A DNA stretch of 64,000 nt, taken from assembly GCA_965224525.1 (NCBI GenBank), contig OZ245050.1, positions 3,410,001-3,474,000 on the forward strand, read 5' to 3'. The translations under genes were made by a program, and so were the position numbers. Shown here piece after piece: positions 26,118 to 35,603 of this stretch. Below the pieces are notes generated by a model that had not been told where the DNA came from, did no database searches, and was given only the letters and a program-made list of their open reading frames with translations. The DNA comes from Granulosicoccus sp036478565. Its GTDB lineage: Bacteria; Pseudomonadota; Gammaproteobacteria; Granulosicoccales; Granulosicoccaceae. How positions within the stretch are numbered: the stretch's first letter is position 1; each line of letters begins with the position of its first letter.

Positions 26118-27245
26118 TCAGCCAGCCAGTCGATTTGCCGCGACAAGCTCTTCATTTATCTCGATACCAAGGCCCGGTCCTTCCGGATAATTAACAAACC
26201 CATCCGTGTGCCAAAGCGGTTTGTCAACCAGGTCACGCTGGGCCGGACCATAGACCGGCTGCAGTTCCAGCTCCATGCAGGCAGGTGAGGACCACGACAC
26301 TGCTGCACTGGCAGCCGATACGATGGCGGTAGAAAAATTATGCGCATTGGCCTGCCGTCGATAGGCAGTACAAATTTCTGCAGCCTTTATAAATCCTGTG
26401 ATGCCTTCTATCCGGCCGGGATCAAGACCGATAACATCGACTGTACCGGTTTCAACGATGCGCTGAACACCACGTGAATTCCACTCTCGCTCGCCATAGG
26501 CAATACGCATGGACGTTGCAGCCCGCAATGCAGCATAGCCCTCCGGATCATCATGGCCCAGCGGCTCCTCCAGCCAATGCACGTCGTAAGCCTCAAAAGC
26601 GCGAGCGCGTTTTATGGCTGTTGGTATGTCCCAGTAATTATTGACACCCAGATCAATCATTAATCGTTTGTCAGGGCCGATGGCTTCTCTGACTGCCCTG
26701 ACAAAGGCAACGTCACGCTCATGCTCGAAACCCAGATGTGCATCACCCCGCTTACCAAAACCGATTTTAATACCCTGCATTCCATCGCGAAGATACCCTG
26801 CCATCTCTTCTGCCATATCGTCGATATTGGCTTTGGTCGCATGCACACTGGCTACAGCTGGCAGCTGTTTGTGCGCTGGACCACCAAGTAGATCGAGCAC
26901 ACTGACATCAAGCAATTTACCTTTCAGATCCCACAGCGCGATGTCAATACCTGATATGGCCAGAGAGGCAATGCCAGCGCCCGTGCCGTACCACCAGCTA
27001 TGCTGTCTCAGTGCACGCCAGATAGTGGTAATGTGCAGCGGATTTTGCCCCTCGACCTCTTCGGCCATACCATCTACCAGCTTCGCCGCCGCCAGTGTCG
27101 CCTCCGGGAAATAACTGCAACATTCCCCCCAGCCTGTTTGACCGTTATCTGCAGTAATCTTGACCAGACAGACAGCTCGAAACCGGTTGTGATCGTTCGG
27201 CTCCGGATAACTCACTGGAAACGCCTCAACTGATTTTATTAACAT
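26118..27245 (-). CDS. mandelate racemase/muconate lactonizing (enolase superfamily) enzyme, candidate sugar-acid dehydratase
   Basis: The 375 residues have the N-terminal capping domain and a barrel with metal ligands in LMIDLGVNNYW, LEEPLGHDD and YGEREWN. A His is present in NAHNFSTA near the C-terminus. At the strand-2 position the sequence reads GIKIGFGKRG. The first catalytic Lys is present, but the second of the usual KxK pair is Gly. In this operon it should dehydrate L-rhamnonate or L-fuconate to the 2-keto-3-deoxy acid. Similarity to a named dehydratase cannot be judged by eye. Confidence 0.82.
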   Translation of the reverse strand: MLIKSVEAFPVSYPEPNDHNRFRAVCLVKITADNGQTGWGECCSYFPEATLAAAKLVDGMAEEVEGQNPLHITTIWRALRQHSWWYGTGAGIASLAISGIDIALWDLKGKLLDVSVLDLLGGPAHKQLPAVASVHATKANIDDMAEEMAGYLRDGMQGIKIGFGKRGDAHLGFEHERDVAFVRAVREAIGPDKRLMIDLGVNNYWDIPTAIKRARAFEAYDVHWLEEPLGHDDPEGYAALRAATSMRIAYGEREWNSRGVQRIVETGTVDVIGLDPGRIEGITGFIKAAEICTAYRRQANAHNFSTAIVSAASAAVSWSSPACMELELQPVYGPAQRDLVDKPLWHTDGFVNYPEGPGLGIEINEELVAANRLAG

Positions 27246-27281
27246 GATTGAGCTATTTACCCCGAATAATCCTAAAGTGTT

Positions 27282-28247
27282 TTAAACGGTACTACCCGGA
27301 ATCGATTGCCGAACCGGCTGACCACTCAGCGCGCGAGTGATCTCGCCCGCAACCATGCCCTGCAAACGCTCGACTGCCACCTCGGAATACCAGGCGGCAT
27401 GTGGCGACAACAGAACGTTCGGCGCATCTCGCAGGGGGCTGTCATCCGGCAGTGGCTCAACAGCAAATACATCCAGTCCAGCGCCAGAAATCTCGCCGAT
27501 TTTAAGTGCCTCGGCGAGCGCCTTTTCGTCAATCAGATCACCACGTGCCGAGTTAATAACACAGGCGCTGCTTTTCATCGCCTTAAGCGCTGCAGCACCT
27601 ATAACCCCAACTGTCTCGTCAGTCGACGGAGCATGAAGACACAGGCAGTCACTGTCCGCAAGCAAGGTGTCGAGATCAACTGACTCAACATCTACACCGC
27701 TGTCGGCACTCATGAACGGATCACAGGCAATAAAGCGCAGACCGAACGGGCGCAGACGAGCACAGACCTCCTGCGCTATGCGACCAAAACCAAGAAAACC
27801 AATTTTACTGTCTTTAAACGCCTTTAGCGGCCTGACGGTGCCGACCGCATCCCACTGCCCGGCTCTGACCGATGCATCAAGTGTCAGTAATTTTCGCATG
27901 AAGCACAGGACGGTGGCTGCAGTGTGATCAGCCACTTCGTCGGTACAATAGTCAGGCACATAGGCCGCCCGTATACCGTTATCGTTCAACGCATCAAGGT
28001 CAAAATTGTTATAACCGACACCATAGCGAATCGCTGTCGAACCCGACGCGAGTCCTTCAATTGCGGTCCGTGTCAAAGGCGCAAACTGCACCACTACTAC
28101 GTTCGCACCCGCGACTGCTGCTGTTACCTCTTCAGCTGTTTTACAGTCGCATCGCACAAACTCCGCTGCCGCTGCTTCAGCAGCCAGTCGCTCAGCAGCG
28201 ACATCAGGAAAGCTTGCATCAGTAATGACAACTTTCATGGCACTCAT
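27282..28247 (-). CDS. D-isomer-specific 2-hydroxyacid dehydrogenase
   Basis: I start at the ATG at 28247, which overlaps the upstream SDR stop as ATGA; the open frame runs 30 codons further up without a ribosome site. The 321 residues contain the NAD-binding GFLGFGRIAQEVCARLRPFG, the catalytic Arg in NSARGDLID, and the Glu/His pair in DVFAVEPLPDDSPL and LLSPHAAWYS. Family members reduce or oxidise 2-hydroxyacids such as lactate, glycerate or glyoxylate. In a pathway ending in pyruvate and lactate it may interconvert a three-carbon product. Confidence 0.87.
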   Translation of the reverse strand: MSAMKVVITDASFPDVAAERLAAEAAAAEFVRCDCKTAEEVTAAVAGANVVVVQFAPLTRTAIEGLASGSTAIRYGVGYNNFDLDALNDNGIRAAYVPDYCTDEVADHTAATVLCFMRKLLTLDASVRAGQWDAVGTVRPLKAFKDSKIGFLGFGRIAQEVCARLRPFGLRFIACDPFMSADSGVDVESVDLDTLLADSDCLCLHAPSTDETVGVIGAAALKAMKSSACVINSARGDLIDEKALAEALKIGEISGAGLDVFAVEPLPDDSPLRDAPNVLLSPHAAWYSEVAVERLQGMVAGEITRALSGQPVRQSIPGSTV

Positions 28248-28996
28248 GTCGGTACCTTGAGCCCACAGGCCTTGCGAAAATCCTTGTTGCGTACATCCAG
28301 CTCCTGACCAACCAGTTCGTCCGCCGCAGCCGTGCATAGCCAGGCCATCGCGTGAGCAGGTTCCGCTGCTGGTGCCAAAACCTCGCGCTTAAACTGACTA
28401 ACTGGGTTGATACCGGATGCCCTAATGCTGCCTTGCATGTCTGTATCGACAATACCCGGAGCAAATCCAAAAACACGAATGCCCTGCTCTCCGTACTCCT
28501 TGTGCACGCATTTGGTTACCATCGCCACTGCAGCCTTGCCTGAACAATACGCACTCCAACCTTCCATCGCATTATGTGCCGCGCCTGAACTCAGATTGAT
28601 GATGGTGCCACCACCACGCTGTTTCATGGTGACGATGGCTTGCTGAACCGCAAAAAATGCAGCAACCAGATTCACTTCGATATTCTGCGCCCAGTCCTTG
28701 ATATCGACATTTTCTATACGACCGATTGGAGCTATAACGCCAGCATTGTTAACCAGAATATCGAACCCTTCCGCCATGATGCCAGCCATGCCATCACGAT
28801 CCGTTACATCGCAAACACGTCCGCTGATTTTCGGCACGCCCTTTAGTTCTGCCAAGCCGGCAGCCACCGTTTTTTCACTACGGCCGGTAAAGGCTACCTG
28901 CGCTCCTGCCTCCGCCATTTTGCGAACAGTAGCCAGACCGATACCACGGTTGCCACCCGTGACGAGCACCTTCTTTCCTTTCAGGTCAATACTCAT
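28244..28996 (-). CDS. SDR-family oxidoreductase
   Basis: Start at the ATG at 28996, overlapping the RhaM stop as ATGA. The 250 residues carry TGGNRGIG, an NNAG motif (ILVNNAGVIAPIG), catalytic Ser in NLSSGAAHN, and Tyr/Lys in YCSGKAAVAM. The residue after strand 2 region (FTGRSEKT) suggests NADP preference. It lies between RhaM and the 2-hydroxyacid dehydrogenase. It could act on the sugar, the 2-keto-3-deoxy acid or a side-branch intermediate. Two SDRs in one pathway imply two separate oxidations. Confidence 0.85.
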   Translation of the reverse strand: MSIDLKGKKVLVTGGNRGIGLATVRKMAEAGAQVAFTGRSEKTVAAGLAELKGVPKISGRVCDVTDRDGMAGIMAEGFDILVNNAGVIAPIGRIENVDIKDWAQNIEVNLVAAFFAVQQAIVTMKQRGGGTIINLSSGAAHNAMEGWSAYCSGKAAVAMVTKCVHKEYGEQGIRVFGFAPGIVDTDMQGSIRASGINPVSQFKREVLAPAAEPAHAMAWLCTAAADELVGQELDVRNKDFRKACGLKVPT

Positions 28997-29310
28997 TCTT
29001 GCAGGCTCCATTGTTTGGGAAGTAAATAGGGAAAGTCGGTAGCAGGATCAATGTCTATTTTCATCACCGGCGCCATGTATTCGGACCAGCGTTTGTTGGC
29101 TTCATCTTCGCGCAATGCATTGATGGTCGATCGCAGGTCAGCAGTTTCAAAGTAACCAAATAGCGTCAGACCATGCCGGAAAATTGTATACGAAGTAATG
29201 CCTGATGCTTTGAGCGCAACTTCCATCTCCGGCCACAACTCATCGTGGCGGCGTTTGTATTCATCCTCATAACCGGGACGAACTTCCAGAACCCATGCAT
29301 GTGCGGCCAT
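28993..29310 (-). CDS. rhaM: L-rhamnose mutarotase family protein
   Basis: The 105-residue protein matches RhaM (formerly DUF718). It has the compact ferredoxin-like fold with HAWVLEVRPGYEDEYKRRHDELWPE at the N-terminus, TSYTIFRHG, LFGYFET and NKRWSEYMAPVM. RhaM interconverts alpha and beta anomers of L-rhamnose, helping supply the anomer used by the next enzyme. A strong GGAGGAG site precedes the ATG. This gene is the best single clue that the operon handles L-rhamnose or a close 6-deoxyhexose. Confidence 0.9.
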   Translation of the reverse strand: MAAHAWVLEVRPGYEDEYKRRHDELWPEMEVALKASGITSYTIFRHGLTLFGYFETADLRSTINALREDEANKRWSEYMAPVMKIDIDPATDFPYLLPKQWSLQE

Positions 29311-29316
29311 GGTTTA

Positions 29317-30105
29317 TCACTCCTCCAGATAATCAAGAAGGACGGTACCCGGCACCAGCGTAAATTCACATTGCCAGTAGAAACCGTCCAGCATTTCGCG
29401 TACCGGCAAACGATGCACTGGTGCCTGGGCATTGGGCCGTAGTTCGGTTGTCGACGGCCCGCGCCAGCATTCACTCACCTTCACATCGCTCAGACTGCGC
29501 GATGTCAGTTGCCGAATGGCCGGTGTGCCATCTATATGGTCCACCGCCTTGAGATTAATATTGGTAGCAAATGGAAACACTTCAGACAGTTCTGTAATAT
29601 CAGCCGTTCGCTGCTTGTAGGGCATGGTGCCCGTGACCACCTCAATACCGTTACGCTTGAGTGTGCCGACAATCAAGTCGCCTCTGAATTCTAGTTGCGG
29701 CTCAGCCAGTTTCTTAGGTTGTCCATGAATTTCTCTACCATGTGCTACACCGACATCGGATGACAGGAATAGATACGGTGAATAGGCACCAACTGCTTCC
29801 CCGGGAAGCTCGGCGCCCACCATGACATTGACTTCCCTGTAAGGACCAAGCCAGGAAGTGTCATTCATCTGATAGAAGTGAATCATCACTGCATCACCTG
29901 TTGGCTGTAGCGGCTCGGGTAACAGTCGGCGAATTGCATCGATATCCGTGCGATAGACCAGCGTCATGATTCGCATATCGCGAAAGGTAAACGGGAAGCC
30001 TGGAACCATCGGTGCATCAAGCGGTGTCGAGAACCCTGGCTTGATGATGTCGTCGCGTTTGTTACGCTGCCATGAAGGTTGCATGGGTGCCTGCGAATCG
30101 CTCAC
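29317..30105 (-). CDS. acetoacetate decarboxylase-family protein
   Basis: The 262 residues show the ADC fold pattern: RIMTLVYRTDIDAIRRLLPEPL near the N-terminus and the active-site region REIHGQPKKLAEPQ, whose paired lysines correspond to the Schiff-base Lys and its neighbour. True acetoacetate decarboxylases make acetone, but the superfamily also includes aldolases and hydratases acting on keto-acids. Here it sits 6 bp upstream of rhaM and 2 bp after the Gfo/Idh/MocA gene. A role on a diketo or keto-deoxy intermediate is more likely than acetone formation. The exact reaction is unknown. Confidence 0.8.
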   Translation of the reverse strand: MSDSQAPMQPSWQRNKRDDIIKPGFSTPLDAPMVPGFPFTFRDMRIMTLVYRTDIDAIRRLLPEPLQPTGDAVMIHFYQMNDTSWLGPYREVNVMVGAELPGEAVGAYSPYLFLSSDVGVAHGREIHGQPKKLAEPQLEFRGDLIVGTLKRNGIEVVTGTMPYKQRTADITELSEVFPFATNINLKAVDHIDGTPAIRQLTSRSLSDVKVSECWRGPSTTELRPNAQAPVHRLPVREMLDGFYWQCEFTLVPGTVLLDYLEE

Positions 30106-30107
30106 GG

Positions 30108-31160
30108 CTATACCGACTCCACCTTGCCCGATTCGAATGAACGATACATCGCCGCCAGCACTTCAACCGCTCGCTGCCCTACCAAGCCCGGCGCTTCATT
30201 GTCGACATGTGTTCCCAGACAGATTTCGACCAGTCGGTCTATTGGTTCGATGCATTGATAAGCGCCGGCACCAGCGGCAATTTCCATAATTGTGTCGCGC
30301 CCATCGTCACGGTGCACTTCCATTCGCTCGCGTTCGATATCGAGAAGTAACATGCCTTCCGTACCAAAAACACGAACATCAACTTGATACCCACACTGTT
30401 TTGGTACAGTCGCTGCGCCGGACACAGCAATACTAGCGCCATTGGTACAGCGCACGGTTGCAGCATCATAATAGTCAACACCCGATGGCGACTGCCCACC
30501 TATGGCATACACCTCTGACGGCGCAAGCCCGGTAACACGAAACATCAGACCCAGCACATGGCTCAGCTGACCCCAGCCATAACCTCCCGCCTTGTCCGGC
30601 TCTGACCAGGTAGAGTTGGGCGGGCGAAACATATGGTCTTTGGTTTCTATCAGACCCTGGCCGCCAAACAGATCGCGAGTCGGCGAAGCCATCTGACAGG
30701 ACACATGACGTACCTCGCCAATTTCGTTTGCCGCCACAAGCCTTGCAGCCTCTCGTGTGAAGTCCTTAAAGTTCCAGCCATAGGGAACCACAATTTCCCG
30801 GTCTTGCCTGGCTGCCAACGCGACCAGAGCTCGAGCTTCTTCGGCGTTCGTGGTCATGGGCTTGTCGACCAGCACATGCGCACCAGCTTCCAGAGCTGCT
30901 TTTGCCTGCTCAAAATGCACCGGATGCGGTGAAACAATGACGGCGGCATCAAGCGATTCAGACGCCAGTAGTTCGTGATAATCGGTATACCCTTTGGCAA
31001 TTCCAAAGGTCTCGGTAATCTTGTCAAGCGCTTGCTGGTTGCGGCGGTTGACAGCCACTAGCTCGACATCCGAGTGCTCGATCAATGCCGGCACATAGAC
31101 TTCAACAGCCCACCAGCCAGCGCCAATAACACCGATACGCGCTTTCCTTGTTTCAGACAC
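30108..31160 (-). CDS. Gfo/Idh/MocA-family oxidoreductase
   Basis: It uses a GTG start at 31160 overlapping the regulator stop by 8 bp, with GAGAGGTGAT before it. The 350 residues have an N-terminal Rossmann domain (IGVIGAGWWAVEVYVPAL) and the conserved HVLVDKPMTTNAEEARAL segment (usual EKP is DKP). A C-terminal beta-sheet domain with HVLGLMFRVTG follows. The family oxidises sugars, inositols and sugar acids with NAD(P). It may provide an alternative sugar dehydrogenase within the operon. Confidence 0.86.
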   Translation of the reverse strand: MSETRKARIGVIGAGWWAVEVYVPALIEHSDVELVAVNRRNQQALDKITETFGIAKGYTDYHELLASESLDAAVIVSPHPVHFEQAKAALEAGAHVLVDKPMTTNAEEARALVALAARQDREIVVPYGWNFKDFTREAARLVAANEIGEVRHVSCQMASPTRDLFGGQGLIETKDHMFRPPNSTWSEPDKAGGYGWGQLSHVLGLMFRVTGLAPSEVYAIGGQSPSGVDYYDAATVRCTNGASIAVSGAATVPKQCGYQVDVRVFGTEGMLLLDIERERMEVHRDDGRDTIMEIAAGAGAYQCIEPIDRLVEICLGTHVDNEAPGLVGQRAVEVLAAMYRSFESGKVESV

Positions 31161-31902
31161 CCATCACCTCTCGCAGTGCGTTTCTGACGTTGATCATGTG
31201 TTGCCGCATGGCCTTGGAAGCGGTCTCCCTGTCGCGTGTCTTTAGTGCCGCTATAACAACGCCGTGATCCTCAATAGACTGCAGACGAATCGACTTGCGT
31301 TGCTGGAATTTTCGCCGCCCCTGATCTCCCAGCACCTGTAATAATTTCCCGATGCGTGACAGAAATAAATTACCAGAGGCCTCCAGTATGGTCTTGTGAA
31401 ATTCCGCATCGGTGTCGTGAAACAAATCTGCATCTTCAGGGTTGTTAACCTGCGCATCAACCATGTCCTGCAAACGACTCAGTGTATTGTCATCCAGCCG
31501 TTCGGCGGCCAAGCCTGCAATCATCGGTTCAAACTGGATGCGCGCATCAAACAACTCTGCCAGATTTTCAGAATTCAGCGACATGAAAAAATCCAGCGGA
31601 TTGAGCAACTCAGCTGCATCCAGTGCAGTGACAAACACACCACCCCCGTGACGAATCTCCAGCACACCGAGTATCGACAGGGCGCGCAAAGCTTCGCGTA
31701 CTGTGGGTCGACTGACATTGAGCTGCACTGCAAGATCACGTTCCGGCGGCAGCTTGTCACCAGCTCTTAGATGCCCGGCCGTGACCAAATCCAGCACTCG
31801 CTGCACCACCAGCTCGGATACTGTCTTGCGACCGCTCAGCGCAGACAGCCCATCAAAGCCTGCAGCATCTGCCAATAGGGAGACGTTGATTGACTGACTC
31901 AT
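31153..31902 (-). CDS. FadR-subfamily (GntR/FCD) transcriptional regulator
   Basis: The 249 residues have an N-terminal winged helix: AGHLRAGDKLPPERDLAVQLNVSRPTVREALRALSILGVLEI, the standard GntR motif, followed by the RHGGGVFV wing. The C-terminal FCD helical domain has an Asp (DAEFHKTI) and His residues suited to binding metal and a carboxylate ligand. FadR-subfamily members repress sugar-acid and hydroxyacid operons. It lies inside the operon it probably controls; a matching TNGTNNNACNA site is at 36935. The ligand is likely a deoxy-sugar acid or its product. Confidence 0.9.
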   Translation of the reverse strand: MSQSINVSLLADAAGFDGLSALSGRKTVSELVVQRVLDLVTAGHLRAGDKLPPERDLAVQLNVSRPTVREALRALSILGVLEIRHGGGVFVTALDAAELLNPLDFFMSLNSENLAELFDARIQFEPMIAGLAAERLDDNTLSRLQDMVDAQVNNPEDADLFHDTDAEFHKTILEASGNLFLSRIGKLLQVLGDQGRRKFQQRKSIRLQSIEDHGVVIAALKTRDRETASKAMRQHMINVRNALREVMGV

Positions 31903-31930
31903 GTCAATTCTATCCTGGCTACCCTTATCG

Positions 31931-32926
31931 TCATGTTGGTGTTGCCCGAAATGATTTCCACAACCGCGCTACAGCTTCACGAATATTCGGCACCATTACA
32001 GATAATATCAATAAAATTCCCAATGCTCCGGTTTGCAAATGCCCGGTAAAATTGGACAGCGCCATACCGTTACGCAGATTCAGCACAATCAGTATGGATA
32101 GCACGGTACCCGTCATGCTGCCTGATCCACCAAAAATACTGACACCACCAAGCAATACGATGGTGATAATGTCCAGTTCGAAACCCAGAGCCACATCGCC
32201 GCGTACCGCACCAACGCGAGCTGCAAACAAAACACCAGCCAATGCGGAAATGAATCCCGAAGCAACAAACACCAAGCCCTTGATGCGACGAACATCAACG
32301 CCGGAATACTCGGCGACATCCCGGTTTGAACCGATAAAATACAACTTACGACCAAAAGTCGAACGCTGCAACACGATGTAACACACGACAATCAACACAA
32401 AGAAGATCAGCATCGACAAGGGAATTGGCCCGAGTATCGCCTGTTGGCCTAAAGTGTCGAACCATTCGGGGAAGTCTGTAATGCCGCGATCCTCAACCAG
32501 CACTCGGGCAAATCCACGAAATCCGATTAGAGTGGCCAGTGTAACAACCAGTGAAGGGATGCCGACCCAGGCAATCCAGAATGCGTTGAATGCGCCACAC
32601 ACGCCACCAAGCAACAACGCCAGGACGACTGCACCGCCTGCCGGCACACCAGACTGAAACAGAAATCCAAACGCGCACGCAGCCAACCCCATGATAGAGG
32701 CCACTGACAGATCAATTTCACCATTGATGATAACCAGTGTCATGACAAGCGCAACAATCACTTTTTCGATGCTTAACTGAAACAGATTGATCTGGTTTGA
32801 TACAGTAAGAAAAAATGGCGAGGCCGATGCATTGACCACAATCAATACCGCCAGCACGGTAAACAGGAATCCCTCCCAGGACATGATATGCGCAAGTATT
32901 CGAGCGCTGAAGTTATTGCTGTTCAT
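31931..32926 (-). CDS. ribose/rhamnose-type ABC transporter permease (second)
   Basis: A 331-residue RbsC/AraH-family permease with about ten hydrophobic segments. Family stretches are INGEIDLSVASIMGLAAC, IPSLVVTLATLIGFRGFARVL, FIGSNRDVAEYSGVDVRRIKG and VLLGGVSIFGGSGSMTGTVLSI. The start overlaps the stop of the first permease as ATGA. With its partner it forms the heterodimeric channel typical of rhamnose (RhaP/RhaQ) importers. Confidence 0.9.
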   Translation of the reverse strand: MNSNNFSARILAHIMSWEGFLFTVLAVLIVVNASASPFFLTVSNQINLFQLSIEKVIVALVMTLVIINGEIDLSVASIMGLAACAFGFLFQSGVPAGGAVVLALLLGGVCGAFNAFWIAWVGIPSLVVTLATLIGFRGFARVLVEDRGITDFPEWFDTLGQQAILGPIPLSMLIFFVLIVVCYIVLQRSTFGRKLYFIGSNRDVAEYSGVDVRRIKGLVFVASGFISALAGVLFAARVGAVRGDVALGFELDIITIVLLGGVSIFGGSGSMTGTVLSILIVLNLRNGMALSNFTGHLQTGALGILLILSVMVPNIREAVARLWKSFRATPT

Positions 32927-34011
32927 GGTGTCTTCGCCTGATTGTCCGCCACAAGCCGAGTACTCTGCACTGCCGTAGTAGCCGTTGATCTGTCCAGCTC
33001 TGCATCGCTCATCTTGTTACGTCGCATCAGCAACTTTCGGGACATGAAGGTATCCATCGCAACTGCCAGCAGTATGAGCATGCCCAATACCGCATCACGC
33101 CAGAATTCGGAAACCAGCGCCCAGCGTACCAGTGAGGTGTCCAGCAAATCGATCAGAGTCGCACCCAGCAATACGCCGATTATGCTGCCGGAACCGCCGA
33201 ATATATTGACACCACCAACCACCACTGCACCTACCGACTTCAACTCAAGGCCAAGCCCCGCGACGACCGTAATATTTCCAAAACGCGCCAGGTAAATGAA
33301 TCCTGCCAAACCGGCAAGGGCACCACTGACAAGAAAGGCTTGCATAACAATACGACGCACATTGATACCGGCAAATTCAGCCGCATCCGGGTTGGAGCCC
33401 ACTGCAAAGAACTGGCGTCCGGCACGAAAACGCGTCAGGTAGATATGTGCAATCAACGCAACAAGCAAAGCTATAACCACGATCCAGCGAACTCTGAAGT
33501 CTCCGATAACAAAGGCATTCTGCCGGGCAAACTCGATCAACCACTCGGGCAGCGATGCGGTAGTAATAGAGGTACCATCTGAACTCTCGACCAACACGGA
33601 GCGAAAAATCGCAAGCGTTGCAAGGGTAACGATAATTGCTGGCAACTTGAGGTAAGCAACCAAATATCCGTTGATCGCACCAAAGCAGGCACCGATTAGC
33701 ATTGCAATCACGGGTACTAACAAGGGTGGTATACCAGGGTGTGCCGCCAGGATACCTCCCAGGAAGTACGCCACACAGCCAACGATAGAGCCAAGAGACA
33801 AGTCAATATTGCGTGTCAGCACTACCATCGCCTGACCGACTGCAATAAGCGCAATGATGGCAACCGAAATGGATATGCGATTGAACAAACGCGCGTTGAG
33901 GTAGTTGTCGATCTGGGAGGAGAAGAACAATATGATACCTACCAGCACTAGAAACAGTACCGTGATACGCACAAAGTTTGTACCCAGGCGATTGACCAGT
34001 TTATCCAGCAT
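32923..34011 (-). CDS. ribose/rhamnose-type ABC transporter permease (first)
   Basis: The ATG at 34011 is preferred; it lies directly after the ATPase stop at 34013, whereas the longer frame from 34044 overlaps the ATPase. The 362 residues have RbsC-family motifs: TRNIDLSLGSIVGCVAY, LPAIIVTLATLAIFRSVLVE, AVGSNPDAAEFAGINVRRI and VVVGGVNIFGGSGSIIGV. It pairs with the next permease. Confidence 0.9.
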   Translation of the reverse strand: MLDKLVNRLGTNFVRITVLFLVLVGIILFFSSQIDNYLNARLFNRISISVAIIALIAVGQAMVVLTRNIDLSLGSIVGCVAYFLGGILAAHPGIPPLLVPVIAMLIGACFGAINGYLVAYLKLPAIIVTLATLAIFRSVLVESSDGTSITTASLPEWLIEFARQNAFVIGDFRVRWIVVIALLVALIAHIYLTRFRAGRQFFAVGSNPDAAEFAGINVRRIVMQAFLVSGALAGLAGFIYLARFGNITVVAGLGLELKSVGAVVVGGVNIFGGSGSIIGVLLGATLIDLLDTSLVRWALVSEFWRDAVLGMLILLAVAMDTFMSRKLLMRRNKMSDAELDRSTATTAVQSTRLVADNQAKTP

Positions 34012-34012
34012 T

Positions 34013-35569
34013 TCAGGCGACCTCACCCTGTCTGTCGGTACCAACCGCCATTTGTATTACGCTCTCCTGAGTTGCCTGTTCACCAGTGAATTCACCGACA
34101 AGCTGTCCTTCGCGCATCACCAGCACTCGGTCAGCAAGTGACAGCACTTCGGGCAGATCGGAAGAGATGAGAATCACAGCAACACCTTGCGCTGCTAAAT
34201 CACGAATAATTCGATGCACCTCGGCCTTGGCCCCTATATCAATACCGCGCGTCGGTTCGTCGACGATTAACAATCCGGGGTTTGTGTTCAACCATTTGGC
34301 CAGCATTACTTTCTGCTGATTGCCACCCGATAACGTACCCACCTCGGCATCAAGATCTGCCGTCTTGATATTCAACTGTTGGCGGAACCTGTCAGCGTCC
34401 GCCGCCTCCCGCTGTTTGTCGATCAAACCAAGCGTATTGCAGTAGCGTTCGAGTACCGGCAAGGTGATGTTTGTTGTTATTGACTCAGCCATCGCTATAC
34501 CCAGCTTGCGTCTGTCCTCGGATACATAAGCTATACCCAATTTTTGCGCAGCTTGCGGGCCGTTGATTACAACGGTTTTTCCATCAATTTCGATAACACC
34601 ACTATCGGCAGGTGCTATACCGAACAGTGCAAGCGCAACATCGGTTCGCCCGGCGCCAACCAGCCCCGAGAAGCAGACGATCTCACCTTTTTGTACAGTG
34701 AACGAGACATCTCTGAAAGCTCCGATGCGCGCCAGATTGCTCACCTTCAGCATCACATGGTCAGTTGCAACCGATGGCTGTCGGTTGAACTTGCCTTGCA
34801 TGTCACGCCCAACCATTTCCGCAACCAGGCCGTCTTCAGTGACCTCTGCAATTACCCGAGTAGATATATGCTGCCCGTCACGCATAACCGTAACAACATC
34901 TGCCAGCTCGAAAATTTCCTCAAGCCGGTGACTGATGTAGAGAACGGCAACGCCCTGTTCTCGCAGTGCGCGCGCTATGCCGAACAAACGCTTCACTTCA
35001 TGATCGGACAACGATGAACTCGGTTCATCCATGATAAGCACACGAACATTGAGCGAGATAGCACGGGCAATTTCAACACTCTGCTGCTCAGCGAGGGTCA
35101 ATCCCGATGCCGATCGTCGCACATCCAGGTTGACACCCAACCTTGTAACAATTTGTTCAGCTTCCTGGTAGGTTTCATCCCAACGTACAAAGGCCGGGCG
35201 ATCATGGTGATTAATAAATATGTTTTCAGCGACATCGAGATCTGGAAATACCATGGGCTCCTGATAGATGGCTGCCACGCCCAACACCTGTGCCGCTTGA
35301 GTGGTGTGAAATGCGACCTCATTGCCATCAACCAGCAGCACTCCGCTGTCTGGTTGGTGGATACCCGTCATGGTTTTAATTAGCGTGGACTTACCCGCAC
35401 CGTTCTCACCCACAAGCGCATGAATCGTCCCGGCTTGCAATCTGATTGAAAAGTCGTCGAGCGCCTGAGTCATACCAAACGCCTTGGATATACCGCGCAT
35501 TTCCAACACGGCTTTTCCGATCATCTCATGCACTGCCGACTGTTGTGGTGTTTGCACAGTTTCGCCCAC
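34013..35569 (-). CDS. sugar ABC transporter ATP-binding protein (RbsA/RhaT type, two ATPase domains)
   Basis: The 518 residues contain two ABC domains. The first has Walker A GENGAGKSTLIKTMTG, signature region LTLAEQQSVEIARAI and Walker B VLIMDEPSSSLSD. The second has the degenerate Walker A GLVGAGRTDVALALFG but a good signature (LSGGNQQKVMLAKWL) and Walker B (LLIVDEPTRGIDIGAK). This duplication with one weak site is standard for CUT2 sugar importers. It lies between the binding-protein gene and the two permeases. Confidence 0.93.
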   Translation of the reverse strand: MGETVQTPQQSAVHEMIGKAVLEMRGISKAFGMTQALDDFSIRLQAGTIHALVGENGAGKSTLIKTMTGIHQPDSGVLLVDGNEVAFHTTQAAQVLGVAAIYQEPMVFPDLDVAENIFINHHDRPAFVRWDETYQEAEQIVTRLGVNLDVRRSASGLTLAEQQSVEIARAISLNVRVLIMDEPSSSLSDHEVKRLFGIARALREQGVAVLYISHRLEEIFELADVVTVMRDGQHISTRVIAEVTEDGLVAEMVGRDMQGKFNRQPSVATDHVMLKVSNLARIGAFRDVSFTVQKGEIVCFSGLVGAGRTDVALALFGIAPADSGVIEIDGKTVVINGPQAAQKLGIAYVSEDRRKLGIAMAESITTNITLPVLERYCNTLGLIDKQREAADADRFRQQLNIKTADLDAEVGTLSGGNQQKVMLAKWLNTNPGLLIVDEPTRGIDIGAKAEVHRIIRDLAAQGVAVILISSDLPEVLSLADRVLVMREGQLVGEFTGEQATQESVIQMAVGTDRQGEVA

Positions 35570-35603
35570 TGAACACTCCTGAAGTTAATCGCGGGTTATT
35601 CAG

